Assembly (NCBI GenBank): GCA_017311315.1
Contig: CM029634.1
Location: 25,151,339 to 25,215,338, forward strand
Direction of reading: 5' to 3'
Length of the DNA: 64,000 bases
Source: Dendrocalamus latiflorus
Taxonomy: Eukaryota; Streptophyta; Magnoliopsida; Poales; Poaceae
Of the stretch, positions 43,116 through 55,251 are shown piece by piece. The number at the start of each line of letters is the position of its first letter. Positions within the stretch are counted from its first letter, which is position 1. The notes under the pieces are model-generated. The model had not been told where the DNA came from. It saw only the letters and a list, made by a program, of their open reading frames with translations, and did not search any database. The position numbers and the translations under genes were made by a program.

Positions 43116-45773
43116 TTATCGTCTGGGTCCAGACAGCTCAATTGGCTCTATTATGAAGGACGATGAATCGTGTGGATCCTCATGTCTTACAAACAAACTG
43201 CAAGAGCCTCCATAAGGCGGCGCTTCTGTATTCAACTCTACACCGTTCTCTGCCACCGTGACATTAGCTTCAAGGGCATGTAGAACTTCTGACATCTTGG
43301 GCCGCAGAATAGGATTGGTCAGCGTGCATTGGAGAATCACGTCGACGGCACAGTCCAACTCAGCTACATCAAACGAATCTTTGAGATCCCTGACAACAAG
43401 TTTATCCAGCTTCTTTTCCTCCTTGAGTTCTCTAACCTGCAGAGGAATATGGGTGTCAAATCTCTCCAGCTTGGGAGTTAAATACAGTGAATAATATATA
43501 AATACGTGCCAAAGAGTTTACCCAATCTAGAATCATCCCCTTCTGACATTGGCCATGTCCATTGCTCAAGGTTTTAGGTCCAGTAAACAGTTCCAACAGT
43601 AGAATACCAAACCCATAAACATCGGTCTTTTCTGAAGACTGTTCTGTTGAGAGAGATTCTGGAGCAATGTGTCCAATAGTACCCCGAACTGCAGTAGTAA
43701 CATGTGATTCTTGTCGGTCAAGAAGTTTTGCCAATCCAAAATCCCCAACAACATCTTCAAAACTTTCATCAAGCAATATGTTTGCTGCTTCAACGTCCCT
43801 GTGAATGATCTTAGGATTGCATTGTTTGTGAAGATACAGACCTCGTTCCAAACAGCGATAGCTTCTGGCTTCGTTTGGAACGCATTGACTTCTTAACGTT
43901 GTTTTTTCTTTTTCTTTTCCTTTTCATTATCCGTGGATATATAATTGTGTTTTCTATTTTTCATATTTTTTCTTCATTTTCCTTTAATTGAATATCTCAA
44001 AAAAATCTAATATCCGCTACAGTATTATTTTAGCTAAAAACTAAAAGCCAAAAGTCACAGCACTTTAGAATATGATCACAATAGTCCCCTGGCAGCACCA
44101 AGAGCAATGCACGTACATTTGTTCCTATCAAGAGATGGTTTTCCACGGTGGTATTCTGCAAATTTCAACTTCACTTTAGAAAGAGAACAAGATAGAAAAA
44201 CACGCGAATAATAGAACAGTGTCCCAAAACCAGCCAAAAACGGGGACCACAAAGAAACTTTCTATATAAGGAAAGGACAGTGCTTCTATACTTTTCTCTC
44301 TAACAAAAAACATCAAATTTTGAGTAAATATTATTTCAGCAAGATGACTTACACAGAATGCTAACTATAACTAGAAATCACAAACATCAAAATATTATGG
44401 ACAATCAAAGTTACCTCTCAACCGGTCCGCAGCACTGCCTTTCGGCATATATGGATATACAAGCAACCTTTCTTTTGAGGTCATGCAAAACCCATACCAG
44501 CGCAAAACGTTCCTGCGCACAGCTAGGCCAATCAACTCAACTTCTGTCAGGAATTGAACTTCACTAGTAACATCGGGATCTTTTGACCTCTTTACTGCCA
44601 CTAAAGTTCCATTTCTCAGACAACCTTTATAAACAATACCAAAATCACCTTGACCTAATATATTCTTTGAGTTATAATTGTCAGTCAGTCGCACTTTGCA
44701 GCTCATGAAATGAGAAATGCTTCAGATGGCCCAATTCAATTTCAAGACCTTGATGTAGAAGTAAATAAAAAAAAATGATTATCAGATCATATATCATACA
44801 TTTTTGGCAGTAAGAACATAGATGCTTAGAGAATTACCAGCAGAAGCAAAAGGCAAGCGCCATCTGCAATAATTTAGCCAACATGCAAACAGCAGAACAA
44901 ATATTGTAGCACAGGTGACGCTTAAAGAAATTGCCAGTGCTAATTGATGAATGTTCTTAGTTTTTATCGACGGTCTAGACATTGTTGTTTCTGCAATGAA
45001 AGGTAAGTCAGTTCAAAAGGGACACAGATGTAAAAGAGATGGTGTCAGGTGAAAAATTACCATTAGTAACTACTGTCAGATCGGTGCAACCATGTAGAAT
45101 TGACGAATTGCAGAGGAACCTGTTTCCTGCGAGACTGGAAAGTAGAGGTATAGTAATGTTAAGTGAAGCAATAAAATCGACAGGAAAATGATTAGCACAT
45201 GCTCAGTTTTAGCATATGGAAGATGAAACAACCATAATTTTCAGCTGCCCAAAGAATTTGGATGAGCAAACGAATGAGGAAAATACTAAGAAAAACTGGA
45301 GCTTGTCGTGCATACTCTCTCGCCCACTCACCTGTAGTCATATGCACAGATTTTTTTGGAACTGGACCAATTAAATTGTTGGATGATTAGTCACTGAAAC
45401 ATATTTCCCATGTCAGTTTAAAAACCAAGAAATACATTTACACATATCACTTATGTGAAAAGAGAATAAACATGTGAAAAGAGACATACAGGAATGTGAG
45501 ACCTGGAAGCTTTGCAACTTCAACTGGGATCTGTCCAGACAAGTTGTTCCTATGAAGGCGCCTGAAGGATTGAGAAAACAACAGTCAATACAAAATATGA
45601 GACACAAAATTTGAAGTCATATTTTGGCATCAACTCACAGATAATTTAGTTGAGTCAGCTGCCCTAATGAACTTGGGATTTCGCGTTACCAGAAAGATCA
45701 AGAGCTTTTAGATTGGTCAGCTTCCCTATCTCTGGAGGAATGTCACCTGATATTCTGTTTATTCTGTAGTAAC
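43116..45773 (-). pseudogene. NIK-like LRR receptor kinase pseudogene, exons 3 to last
   Basis: LRR-II (NSP-interacting-kinase type) plasma-membrane receptor kinase. Exons on minus: 45639-45773 and 45490-45561 (LRRs), 45332-45393, 45061-45134 (AGNRFLCNSS), 44838-44990 (transmembrane LALAISLSVTCATIFVLLFA), 44415-~44757 (P-loop GQGDFG, VAVKR), 43522-~43885 (catalytic loop, DFG) and 43116-43436 (C-terminus ending IEPIELSGPRR). Lesions: an extra A and a ~10-bp loss shift exon 3; TAA in the fifth exon and a 2-bp insertion; the exon at 44757 has AC in place of its AG acceptor and a duplicated tgac; the exon starting near 43885 is truncated; the catalytic loop reads HRDVEAAN with Glu for the essential Lys; APEY is APES. 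Introns are kept, so this is a duplicated, decayed gene, not a retrocopy. Confidence 0.88.
43886..44414. other. Pseudogene intron / replaced exon sequence
   Basis: AT-rich. The kinase segment between the VADRLR-type exon and LYLHKQC should be coded here (about 25-30 residues) but only a short degenerate piece remains at 43860-43885. Confidence 0.5.
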
Positions 45774-46333
45774 CTGAAAGAGGTCAATAAATAAATTGAG
45801 CAATCAACGCTGGTGTTTGTTTTCATTTTCACACGGATAAACGAAAATCAACGAAACAGATCTACAGGCAGCAGAAAGAATATAATTCCATGATTGAGAA
45901 AAGCACCATGGACGAACAATATGATGCATGCAATGCGTACTAAGTTCATGTTCTCACAAGTAGGGGTGAAAGCATAATGAATATTGGTCAGGACATATTT
46001 GTATCCTTATTATTAAGTTGAATTCGAATATTCTCATATCCAAATACGGATCAAATGAATATTGAATATGAATTCAGATTTAATTTCTGCTAAATTTGGT
46101 CGATTTCATATATCCACCTAATTTTATATAATATCGAGATATCCACGTAATTTATATAATAGTCGGATATTAAAGACCTTGTGTCCTCATATGTAGCACA
46201 ATTGGTCATTAAATTTATTGAGTTAACCCAAAGAAACATGAATCTATGCTAACACGAACTTTCTCATTCTCGAACCAATTCAGCTCGAAAGCATAGCAAT
46301 TTTACTGTGTTGCAAGGCACGCCGTGTTAGAGG
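45774..46333 (-). other. Receptor-kinase pseudogene intron 2, part left of the Angela insertion
   Basis: AT-rich, with no exon-like sequence. It ends at the TSD agagg (46329-46333). The other side of this intron is only 68 bp (54631-54698). Confidence 0.75.
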
Positions 46334-47746
46334 TGAAGGAACGCGCGTAGGCTACGATAGCAGAAAATAAAAAATTTCTACCGCGCACACCAGGACATCA
46401 TGCTAAGAAGGGATCATAGATCGTTACCACTAGACGCGCAGCGCAGCGGAAGAAGAGTTGGAGAAGCCGATCCAACCACGCGCGTCGAGGTAGTAGTGGA
46501 AGTAGCCGATCGTCCCGAACAGATCGTCTCCTCCACGCGATCAACCACACCACGAGCAGATCCAATCTGTAGTTTGTTGATGCCGATCAACGCCGCAACG
46601 AGCAGCGCCTCCACCGGTATCCACACGTCCGGGGCTGGAACTCCGATCGCGAGTGTACCAGCACTCGCGAGCGGCTAGGGTTTGGCTCGGGAGGTGGCGG
46701 CTAGGGTTTTGTTCGGGAGGAACATATGCGTACATCCCTCAGCCCCCCCGCCTCCAAATATATAGACCTCCTCACTTGGGCCTCGTGGACCGAGGCCCAA
46801 TAGGAGTCTATCCGGATCTCTATCCGAATTGAGCCCACATCCGAATCACATTCGAATTAGTGTTCCAACCCGTTAAGTGTGCGACCCTGTAGGTTCACGT
46901 ATACTTGGTCGCGACCCGGAAACACCTTTCCGGTCACCCTGTTAATAGCGGCCTCTAGCAAGACATATTAACCCCAAAGTATACGTAAAGATCATATCGG
47001 CTGAACCTGTAATGTTCTCATGTACGAATCCTTTTGCCTCACGATATAGATTAAGCTCAAGGCGAGACCTGTGTCATCCTCTTAATGGCTCAATCACTCT
47101 CTCGATTCCGTGATGGATTATAAACTTGTGATTGACTCCTCAATCACATTGGCATGGCCATGCACTTTCATAATCCATTACATCGAGGGGCCCAGAGATA
47201 TCTCTCCCATAAGGAGGGGCAAATTCTATCTTGATCATTCACATCCCACTACATGTTTCATAGCAAACCCGAAGACTACTTTTATGACTACCCAGTTACG
47301 GAGTAGTGGTTAGTAGTCCCAAAATAGGCTACTACGCATGTTGGGAACCATGATGATCTCAAGTCTAACGATTCTACATAAACACTACTTGAGACCAACT
47401 AATGACACATGGAATCTCTGCAGTGTCTCATGGCGGGTCTATCCAACATATGTTCACTAACACATGTCCATATTATTGATTTGGTATCTCCATACCATGA
47501 TCCATGAGACATGATCATCAATCAATACATATGCTGATCTTTGAATCATATATGTTCCTCATATGATATATGATCAGGGATCATTTAGAAATAGCAACAT
47601 TTTGGCATTAAGAGTCTCATGAATAAGTCACATACTCATTGATCAATAATGATAATGTCTATTTCAAGGAACAAAGCAATGTATCATAAACATAGTATGT
47701 GATATATTCAACATCTCCATGTTGCCTCTAGGGCATATCACCAACA
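46334..47746 (-). repeat. Angela-like 3' LTR
   Basis: A TATA candidate on the minus strand (tctatatatttgg) is at about 46755-46767, in a GC-rich setting with taggg motifs upstream of it. The polypurine tract lies just inside at 47747-47762 (minus strand AGTGCAAGTGGGAGAC). Confidence 0.93.
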
Positions 47747-47766
47747 GTCTCCCACTTGCACTAGAG

Positions 47767-50700
47767 TCAACCATGTAGGTATCTAATACCCATTGCCCTA
47801 GTGTGAGCCTCATGCTTTGGCTGGGGAAGCGGCTTTGTCAACGGATCTGCAATGTTCAAATCCGTTTGTACTTTGCATATCTTCACATCGCCTCTCTCCA
47901 CAATCTCGCGGATGAGATGAAATCGCCGTAGAATGTGCTTGGACTTCTGGTGCGATCTAGGCTCCTTGGCTTGCGCAATGGCCCCACTATTGTCACAGTA
48001 GAGGTCCATTGGGCTGGAGGCACTAGCCACCACACCAAGCTCAGAAACAAATTTCTTGATCCAAACAGCCTCTTTAGCAGCTTCAGAAGCTGCTATGTAC
48101 TCGGCCTCTGTTGTAGAATCAGCAACCGTCTCCTGCTTGGAACTCTTCCAGCTCACCGCACCGCCATTCAGGCAGAACACAAATCCAGATTGCGATCTAA
48201 AATCATCTTTGTCAGTTTGGAAGCTAGCATCGGTGTAACCATTTACAACGAGCTCTTCCTCACCCCCATAGACGAGGAACACATCTTTAGTTCTTCTCAA
48301 GTACTTCAAGATGTTCTTTACGGCAATCCAGTGACTTTCACCTGGATCTGACTGGTATCTACTTGTAGCACTTAAAGCATACGAGACATCTGGACGTGTA
48401 CAAAGCATGGCATACATAATGGATCCCATAGCCGAAGCATATGGAATCGCATTCATTTTATCCCGCTCATCAGGTGTACTAGGACACTGACTCTTGCTAA
48501 GATGTATACCATGTGACATAGGTAGGAAGCCTTTCTTGGAATCCTGCATGTTGAACCTTTTCAACACCTTGTCAATGTACGTATCTTGGCTTAATCCAAT
48601 TAGCCTTCTTGATCTATCCCTATAGATCTTGATGCCCAGAATATATGCCGCCTCTCCTAAGTCTTTCATAGAGAAACTATTTTTCAATGAAGACTTAACA
48701 GATTCGAGCATAGGAATGTCATTTCCGATCAGTAATATGTCATCCACATATAAGACCAGAAACACGAGTGCGCTCCCACTAGCCTTTTTGTAAACACAAG
48801 GCTCTTCTTCGTTCTTGATGAAACCAAACCCTTTGATTACTTCATCAAAACGAATGTTCCAACTCCGAGATGCCTGCTTTAATCCATAAATGGATCTTTG
48901 CAGCTTGCATATCTTTCCAGCTGATTGCGGATCGACAAAACCCGTGGGCTGTGTCATGTACACATCCTCACTCAGATTTCCATTAAGGAAAGCTGTTTTG
49001 ACATCCATTTGCCATATTTCATAGTCGAAATATGCAGCAATCGCTAGAATGATCCGAATAGACTTTATCATTGCGACGGGCGAAAAAGTTTCATCATAAT
49101 CAACACCTTGAATTTGTTTGAAACCTTTGGCCACCAATCGCGCTTTATAGATGTGAACATTTCCATCTATGTCTATCTTTTTCTTGAAAATCCATTTGCA
49201 CTCAATGGTTTTAACACCATCAGGTGGATCAACCAAGTTCCAAACATGATTACTGTGCATGGATTCAATTTCGGATCTCATGGCTTCAAGCCATTTCTCA
49301 GAGTCTGGTCCCACCATCGCTTCTTCATAGGTCTTAGGCTCATCGTTGTCTAACAACAATATGTCCCATTGTTGAGTAGTCAAGAACATGTACCTTTCAG
49401 GTGCACGACGTGACCTCTCTGACCTACGTGGTGCCGGTGTGTCCACAACAGGTTCTTCAACAGTTTGTTCATCCTGTTGTGGTTCTGTAGGAGCTGAAAC
49501 GTTTTCAGGTGTTTCCCGAATTTCTTCAAGTTGCACCATGCTCCCACTATCCCTTCTTGAGAGAAACTCTTTCTCTAAGAAGACACCATGCCGGGCGACA
49601 AACACTTTGCCTTCTCCTTGATTATAGAAGTAATATCCTTTTGTTTCCTTAGGATACCCGATAAAGAAGCATTTATCAGATTTAGGACTGAGCTTATCAG
49701 ATTGTAAACGTTTTACATAAGCCTCACATCCCCAAATCTTAAGAAAAGACAAGCTAGGACGTTGTCCTGTCCACATCTCATATGGTGTCTTTTCTACTGA
49801 TTTTGATGGAACCCTGTTTAGTGTGAAAGCGGCTGTTTCAAGAGCGTACCCCCAAAAAGACAACGGAAGATCACTTTGGCTCATCATGGAGCGCACCATA
49901 TCTAATAAGGTGCGATTTCTCCGTTCAGATACCCCATTCCATTGAGGTGTTCCTGGCGGAGTCAATTGTGGAACAATTCCACAATCCTTCAGATGATTGC
50001 CAAACTCATGGCTCAAATACTCGCCTCCACGATCAGATCGTAGAAACTTGATTGTCTTGCCTAAATGATTTTGCACTTCATTTTGGAATTCTTTGAACTT
50101 TTCAAAGGATTCGGACTTATGCTTCATCAGGTAGATATACCCATATCTACTAAAATCATCAGTAAAAGTTATGAAGTACTGAAAACCACCTCTGGCTGTT
50201 GAGCTCATTGGTCCACATACATCAGAATGTACGAGTGCCAATAAGTCACTTGCCCGTTCACCTTGACCGGTGAAAGGTGCCTTTGTCATCTTGCCAAGTA
50301 AACAAGATTCGCATGTCTCAAATGATTCAAAATCAAATGAGTGCAGAATACCATCTCTATGGAGCTTCTCCATGCGTTTCTCATTTATGTGACCTAAGCG
50401 ACAGTGCCAAATAAACGTGGGATTCAAATCATTCGAACGTTGCCTCTTTGCATTAATGTTATAGACCGGTGACTCTTCAAGAGTAAGAACATATAACCCA
50501 TTCACCAATGGAGTATGACAATAGAACATATCTTTGAAATAAAGAGAACAACCATTGTTCACAGATCTAAAGTCATAACCTTCTGCTTGCAAACATGAAG
50601 CAGAAATAATGTTCTTGGAAAGAGATGGAACACAATAACAATTATTCAATTCCAAAACTAATCCTGAAGGTAAAGACAATGGCATGGTGCCAACAGCGAC

Positions 50701-51726
50701 CGCAGCAACTTTTGCTCCATTGCCAACGCGAAGATCCACTTCGCTCCTCCTCAAACTTCTACTTCTTCTTAGCCCCTGCAACGATTTGCAAAGGTGAGCA
50801 ACCGATCCGGTATCAAATACCCATGAATCAGTGGATGAAGTAGCAAGATTGATCTCTATAACATTTATACCTGGAGAGGAAGTCGTACTTCCCTTCTTCT
50901 TCTCAAGATCCTCCAAGTACTTTGGGCAGTTCCTTTTCCAATGACCTGATTGCTTACAGTAGTAACAATCTGCATTAGGAGCAGCGCCCTTCTTGACTTG
51001 CTTGGCCTTAGAACTGCTCGCGATCTCATCGGGAGCTAACTTTCTTTTGACCGCGCCTTTCTTGACATTGGGCTTGCCCTTGCCTTTCTGCATCATCATC
51101 ACATGATTGCTGCTTTTCTTAATGCTTTCCTCGGCAGCTTTTAGCATCCCATGCAACTCTGCCAAGGTCTTATCCATGTTGTTCATGTGATAGTTCAGTA
51201 TGAATGGCTCAAAGCTCGGGGGGAGTGACTGGAGAATCACATCAGTAGCCAACTCTTGGCTAAGGGGAAAACCAAGCTTTTCCAGACTCTCAATGTAGCC
51301 AATCATCTTAATCACATGAGGGCTGACGGGATTCCCTTCTGCAAGCCTGCACGCAAACAAGGACTTTGAAGTGTTGAACCTCTCAGCCCTTGCTTGGTTC
51401 TCAAACATACCACGCAACCCCACAATGATATTGTAGGCATCTGTGTTCTCATATTGCTTCTGAAGCTCAGAGGACATTGTGGCAAGCATGAGACAGCTCA
51501 CATCAAGGTAATCATTCGTTTGCTTCTCATAAGCTCTCCGTGCAGCCGCAGTAGCATTATCAGGCAAGTCATCAGGATAATGAGACTCAAGGACATACTC
51601 CTTGCGCTCTTGCTTGAGAACAATTCTCAAGTTGCGATACCAATCCATAAAGTTCGTTCCATTGAGTTTTTCTTTCTCAAGAATAGATCGCAAATTAAAA
51701 GAACTGGATGCGGCATTAGTTGACAT
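47767..51726 (-). CDS. Angela-like Copia Gag-Pol polyprotein, 1319 aa
   Basis: Starts MSTNAASSSFNLRSILEKEK and is open to the stop next to the 3' LTR. Domains by approximate residue: Gag UBN2 region 20-200 with LNGTNFMDWYRNLRIVLKQE; zinc knuckle CYYCKQSGHWKRNC at 254-267; protease WVFDTGSVAHLC near 305; integrase finger (WHCRLGHINEKRMEK, CESCLLGKM); integrase core (HSDVCGPMSS, RSDRGGEYLS, GVSERRNRT); RT (WQMDVKTAFLNGNL, YVDDILLIGND); RNase H (DSTTEAEYIAASEAAKE, SKHILRRFHLIRE). The catalytic residues I can check are present and no frame break is seen. The Gag start and LTR end match the BARE-1/Angela lineage of grasses. Confidence 0.95.
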   Translation of the reverse strand: MSTNAASSSFNLRSILEKEKLNGTNFMDWYRNLRIVLKQERKEYVLESHYPDDLPDNATAAARRAYEKQTNDYLDVSCLMLATMSSELQKQYENTDAYNIIVGLRGMFENQARAERFNTSKSLFACRLAEGNPVSPHVIKMIGYIESLEKLGFPLSQELATDVILQSLPPSFEPFILNYHMNNMDKTLAELHGMLKAAEESIKKSSNHVMMMQKGKGKPNVKKGAVKRKLAPDEIASSSKAKQVKKGAAPNADCYYCKQSGHWKRNCPKYLEDLEKKKGSTTSSPGINVIEINLATSSTDSWVFDTGSVAHLCKSLQGLRRSRSLRRSEVDLRVGNGAKVAAVAVGTMPLSLPSGLVLELNNCYCVPSLSKNIISASCLQAEGYDFRSVNNGCSLYFKDMFYCHTPLVNGLYVLTLEESPVYNINAKRQRSNDLNPTFIWHCRLGHINEKRMEKLHRDGILHSFDFESFETCESCLLGKMTKAPFTGQGERASDLLALVHSDVCGPMSSTARGGFQYFITFTDDFSRYGYIYLMKHKSESFEKFKEFQNEVQNHLGKTIKFLRSDRGGEYLSHEFGNHLKDCGIVPQLTPPGTPQWNGVSERRNRTLLDMVRSMMSQSDLPLSFWGYALETAAFTLNRVPSKSVEKTPYEMWTGQRPSLSFLKIWGCEAYVKRLQSDKLSPKSDKCFFIGYPKETKGYYFYNQGEGKVFVARHGVFLEKEFLSRRDSGSMVQLEEIRETPENVSAPTEPQQDEQTVEEPVVDTPAPRRSERSRRAPERYMFLTTQQWDILLLDNDEPKTYEEAMVGPDSEKWLEAMRSEIESMHSNHVWNLVDPPDGVKTIECKWIFKKKIDIDGNVHIYKARLVAKGFKQIQGVDYDETFSPVAMIKSIRIILAIAAYFDYEIWQMDVKTAFLNGNLSEDVYMTQPTGFVDPQSAGKICKLQRSIYGLKQASRSWNIRFDEVIKGFGFIKNEEEPCVYKKASGSALVFLVLYVDDILLIGNDIPMLESVKSSLKNSFSMKDLGEAAYILGIKIYRDRSRRLIGLSQDTYIDKVLKRFNMQDSKKGFLPMSHGIHLSKSQCPSTPDERDKMNAIPYASAMGSIMYAMLCTRPDVSYALSATSRYQSDPGESHWIAVKNILKYLRRTKDVFLVYGGEEELVVNGYTDASFQTDKDDFRSQSGFVFCLNGGAVSWKSSKQETVADSTTEAEYIAASEAAKEAVWIKKFVSELGVVASASSPMDLYCDNSGAIAQAKEPRSHQKSKHILRRFHLIREIVERGDVKICKVQTDLNIADPLTKPLPQPKHEAHTRAMGIRYLHG

Positions 51727-53217
51727 GATCTACAACAAAGAATATGCAAAGTTTAGCACTATGTTTATGTTCATCTTTTATTAAACAATTTAACAAAAGA
51801 CTCCCACTATGTGTTTTGCAACAAAACTCCCTCTAAGTTACATAGTGGGTCAAGAACCTCATTTCACTAATTCCTAGTGAGCTTTGGCATCACGGCTAGA
51901 AAACTAGTGACATGGGTAAGCAACACCTTGCTAATCACATCCCTATGTGACTCTTGCTTGTTGGGTGACATCAACATGCCCCGGCCCCAATCTATGCCCC
52001 AAGGTCCAAAACTGTTTTGATAACCTTGTTAAGTAAACCAAATGCTTCCGCATGTAGATGTCCGACATCTACCCCAAATAATGATGATAACCGACGGCAC
52101 TCTACTTTGGTAGACCTACCATGCGGTGATCATTATCTTTTGGTGCAACATATGGAAGGGCATGAACACCTAATTTTATGAGGGATTCTATCCTACCAAA
52201 GCAACATATGACAAAAACATTGCATAAGAATAAGATAGATAATATCACAGATAAACACATTTAACTGTGAAGTAGTATGGCCCAAACAAATGGTGATCTC
52301 CATCTCCATGTAGGTGTAGACGATCTCCATCCTCCACATCACTCCTTTAGGCCACCATGCTTGAAAGCTTGTAACCTCAAAACTAGGCTACTACCTATAA
52401 TAGCTAGAAATTGAAGATTACAAAGATAGATTCAAGCATTAAGGTCGACACGCAGGTCGTTAAATACAATATAGACAGCTAACAATAGCTGAAATAATCA
52501 TGACACGCAGGCCATGAACGAATGTTACATGCATCACATACATCTCATACATTCCAATAAGATATAGGGCCATACTATTCACGTCATTCTCTGCAAAAAC
52601 AAGTTAGACGTAGAATCGTATTCTACCTAACGATGTGAACCCAAGACGCTATACAAGGCGGGTACGCACGGCGGTCCCGCTGGCCGGTCAGCGGGCGGGG
52701 GGTCGAGGGGGGGGCCGCCCCCCGCGGGTTTCAGGGCAGCGCCCTGAACACCCTACGAAATTTACAGATCCAATCTATGAAATCGCAATGGAAAAACTAT
52801 TCGGCACAACCACCTTATGCCGATCCGAGACATTCTCTAGGATGCTAGTTTTTCCACTGGGCCGAGGCCATCAGATCCGTAACCTACTAGTATTCGGCAT
52901 AACCACCTTATGCCGATCCGAGACAATCTCTAGGGCACTAGTATTCCCACTGGCCCGAGGCTATCAGATTCGTATCCTACTAGTATTCGACATAACCACC
53001 TTATGCCGATCCGAGACAATCTCTAGGGCACTAGTAGTGATACAATCTGCGCCTCATCCAACCCCTATTCACCGATTGATCTCATCAACCCGTGCTACCA
53101 TCGATTCATCACATGAACCGACTGATCTAGACTGTAATAGATCCAATCTACTACAACCGCATATCATCATATGCGCTGATCCAGATCGCAAACTAAGCAA
53201 GATGGCTCTGATACCAC
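51727..53217 (-). other. Angela-like element 5' leader
   Basis: Non-coding region between PBS and gag, AT-rich next to gag and GC-rich around 52660-52740 (a gggg-rich stretch). It contains the 93-bp tandem repeat listed separately. A long leader is usual for this lineage. Confidence 0.75.
52808..53037. repeat. 93-bp tandem repeat in the Angela leader, about 2.5 copies
   Basis: The motif aaccaccttatgccgatccg recurs at 52808, 52901 and 52994, exactly 93 bases apart. The first unit is the most diverged. The third is cut short after cactagtag. Confidence 0.88.
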
Positions 53218-54630
53218 TGAAGGAACGCGCGTAGGCTACGATAGCAGAAAATAAAAAATTTCTACCGCGCACACCAGGACATCATGCTAAGAAGGGATCA
53301 TAGATCGTTACCACTAGACGCGCAGCGCAGCGGAAGAAGAGTTGGAGAAGCCGATCCAACCACGCGCGTCGAGGTAGTAGTGGAAGTAGCCGATCGTCCC
53401 GAACAGATCGTCTCCTCCACGCGATCAACCACACCACGAGCAGATCCAATCTGTAGTTTGTTGATGCCGATCAACGCCGCAACGAGCAGCGCCTCCACCG
53501 GTATCCACACGTCCGGGGCTGGAACTCCGATCGCGAGTGTACCAGCACTCGCGAGCGGCTAGGGTTTGGCTCGGGAGGTGGCGGCTAGGGTTTTGTTCGG
53601 GAGGAACATATGCGTACATCCCTCAGCCCCCCCGCCTCCAAATATATAGACCTCCTCACTTGGGCCTCGTGGACCGAGGCCCAATAGGAGTCTATCCGGA
53701 TCTCTATCCGAATTGAGCCCACATCCGAATCACATTCGAATTAGTGTTCCAACCCGTTAAGTGTGCGACCCTGTAGGTTCACGTATACTTGGTCGCGACC
53801 CGGAAACACCTTTCCGGTCACCCTGTTAATAGCGGCCTCTAGCAAGACATATTAACCCCAAAGTATACGTAAAGATCATATCGGCTGAACCTGTAATGTT
53901 CTCATGTACGAATCCTTTTGCCTCACGATATAGATTAAGCTCAAGGCGAGACCTGTGTCATCCTCTTAATGGCTCAATCACTCTCTCGATTCCGTGATGG
54001 ATTATAAACTTGTGATTGACTCCTCAATCACATTGGCATGGCCATGCACTTTCATAATCCATTACATCGAGGGGCCCAGAGATATCTCTCCCATAAGGAG
54101 GGGCAAATTCTATCTTGATCATTCACATCCCACTACATGTTTCATAGCAAACCCGAAGACTACTTTTATGACTACCCAGTTACGGAGTAGTGGTTAGTAG
54201 TCCCAAAATAGGCTACTACGCATGTTGGGAACCATGATGATCTCAAGTCTAACGATTCTACATAAACACTACTTGAGACCAACTAATGACACATGGAATC
54301 TCTGCAGTGTCTCATGGCGGGTCTATCCAACATATGTTCACTAACACATGTCCATATTATTGATTTGGTATCTCCATACCATGATCCATGAGACATGATC
54401 ATCAATCAATACATATGCTGATCTTTGAATCATATATGTTCCTCATATGATATATGATCAGGGATCATTTAGAAATAGCAACATTTTGGCATTAAGAGTC
54501 TCATGAATAAGTCACATACTCATTGATCAATAATGATAATGTCTATTTCAAGGAACAAAGCAATGTATCATAAACATAGTATGTGATATATTCAACATCT
54601 CCATGTTGCCTCTAGGGCATATCACCAACA
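53218..54630 (-). repeat. Angela-like 5' LTR
   Basis: 1413 bp, the same as the 3' LTR shifted by 6884 bases throughout. Confidence 0.93.
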
Positions 54631-54698
54631 AGAGGCACTAATGAAAACCCTTACATTGTCTGCTATCGATAAGGTGAATTCGTTTCCAAAACCCTTAC

Positions 54699-54770
54699 AT
54701 TGTCTTTAGGTGGCTGAGGTTCCCAATGCTCGGCGACAACGTCCCGGACAATCCGCTGTTCGCCATCTGC
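54699..54770 (-). pseudogene. NIK-like receptor kinase exon 2 (first LRR), stranded between two Copia elements
   Basis: On the minus strand this is a 72-bp exon with gttgcag acceptor and gtaag donor, reading QMANSGLSGTLSPSIGNLSH and LKT. It is exactly one leucine-rich repeat in the phase used by LRR-II receptor kinases and is undamaged. It continues into the exon at 45773 (M-LLQN...). The flanking intron has a doubled 18-base string (aaaacccttacattgtct) at 54644 and 54688. Confidence 0.87.
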
Positions 54771-55251
54771 CTGCAACTCCAGCATCCAATCAAAACACCC
54801 ACCTGTCAGACCTTAAAAATCCTGATTCCCCAATTCATCAGTGAGGTGGAGGCCTGAGTTGAGATGAACGGATGAGATGTGAGGATACCCTTTTGTTTAT
54901 GAAGATCTGACGGTTTCGATCTCAACAGGCTTACTTATGGGAGATCTACGGTGGAGAGCAGCCTTTACCTCTCTGATCAACATCCGATGGCTTAGATGCA
55001 TAGTAGTAGTTATTATTTACCGTTAAGTATGTTTCATTATCTGTAGTGTTCTGACTTGTCGCTGGAAGCCTGAGTTGGCTGGGCACAGCGCAGTATATAA
55101 GTAGCTGCCCTTGTAACCGAACTCAACAATGAAAAACACTAGCTATTTCCAACGCAATTTACTTTCCCAACTACATATCGTATTTACTTGTTCCTGTATC
55201 TTTTCTTCTGTGGTTTGTCATCCAATTCTAGTCGGGATTTGGACTAGAAAC
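54771..55251 (-). other. Receptor-kinase pseudogene intron 1, part left of the Bianca-like insertion
   Basis: No exon recognised. It ends with the TSD gaaac (55247-55251); the intron resumes at 62210. Confidence 0.75.

Larger units (their letters stand above)
46334..54630 (-). mobile_element. Copia LTR retrotransposon, Angela/BARE-like, intact
   Basis: The two 1413-bp LTRs (46334-47746 and 53218-54630) are identical as far as I can read. On the minus strand they start TGTTGGTGATATGCCCTAGA. The TSD agagg is perfect (46329-46333 and 54631-54635). The minus-strand PBS gTGGTATCAGAGCC adjoins the 5' LTR at 53217. A single 1319-codon ORF and a 1.5 kb leader fill the interior. It lies in intron 2 of the receptor-kinase pseudogene, in the same orientation. 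Confidence 0.96.

Noticed and set aside
46400..46678. 92-codon plus-strand ORF (and its copy at 53284-53562)
   Set aside because: It lies inside the Angela LTR on the opposite strand and is present in both LTRs only because they are identical.
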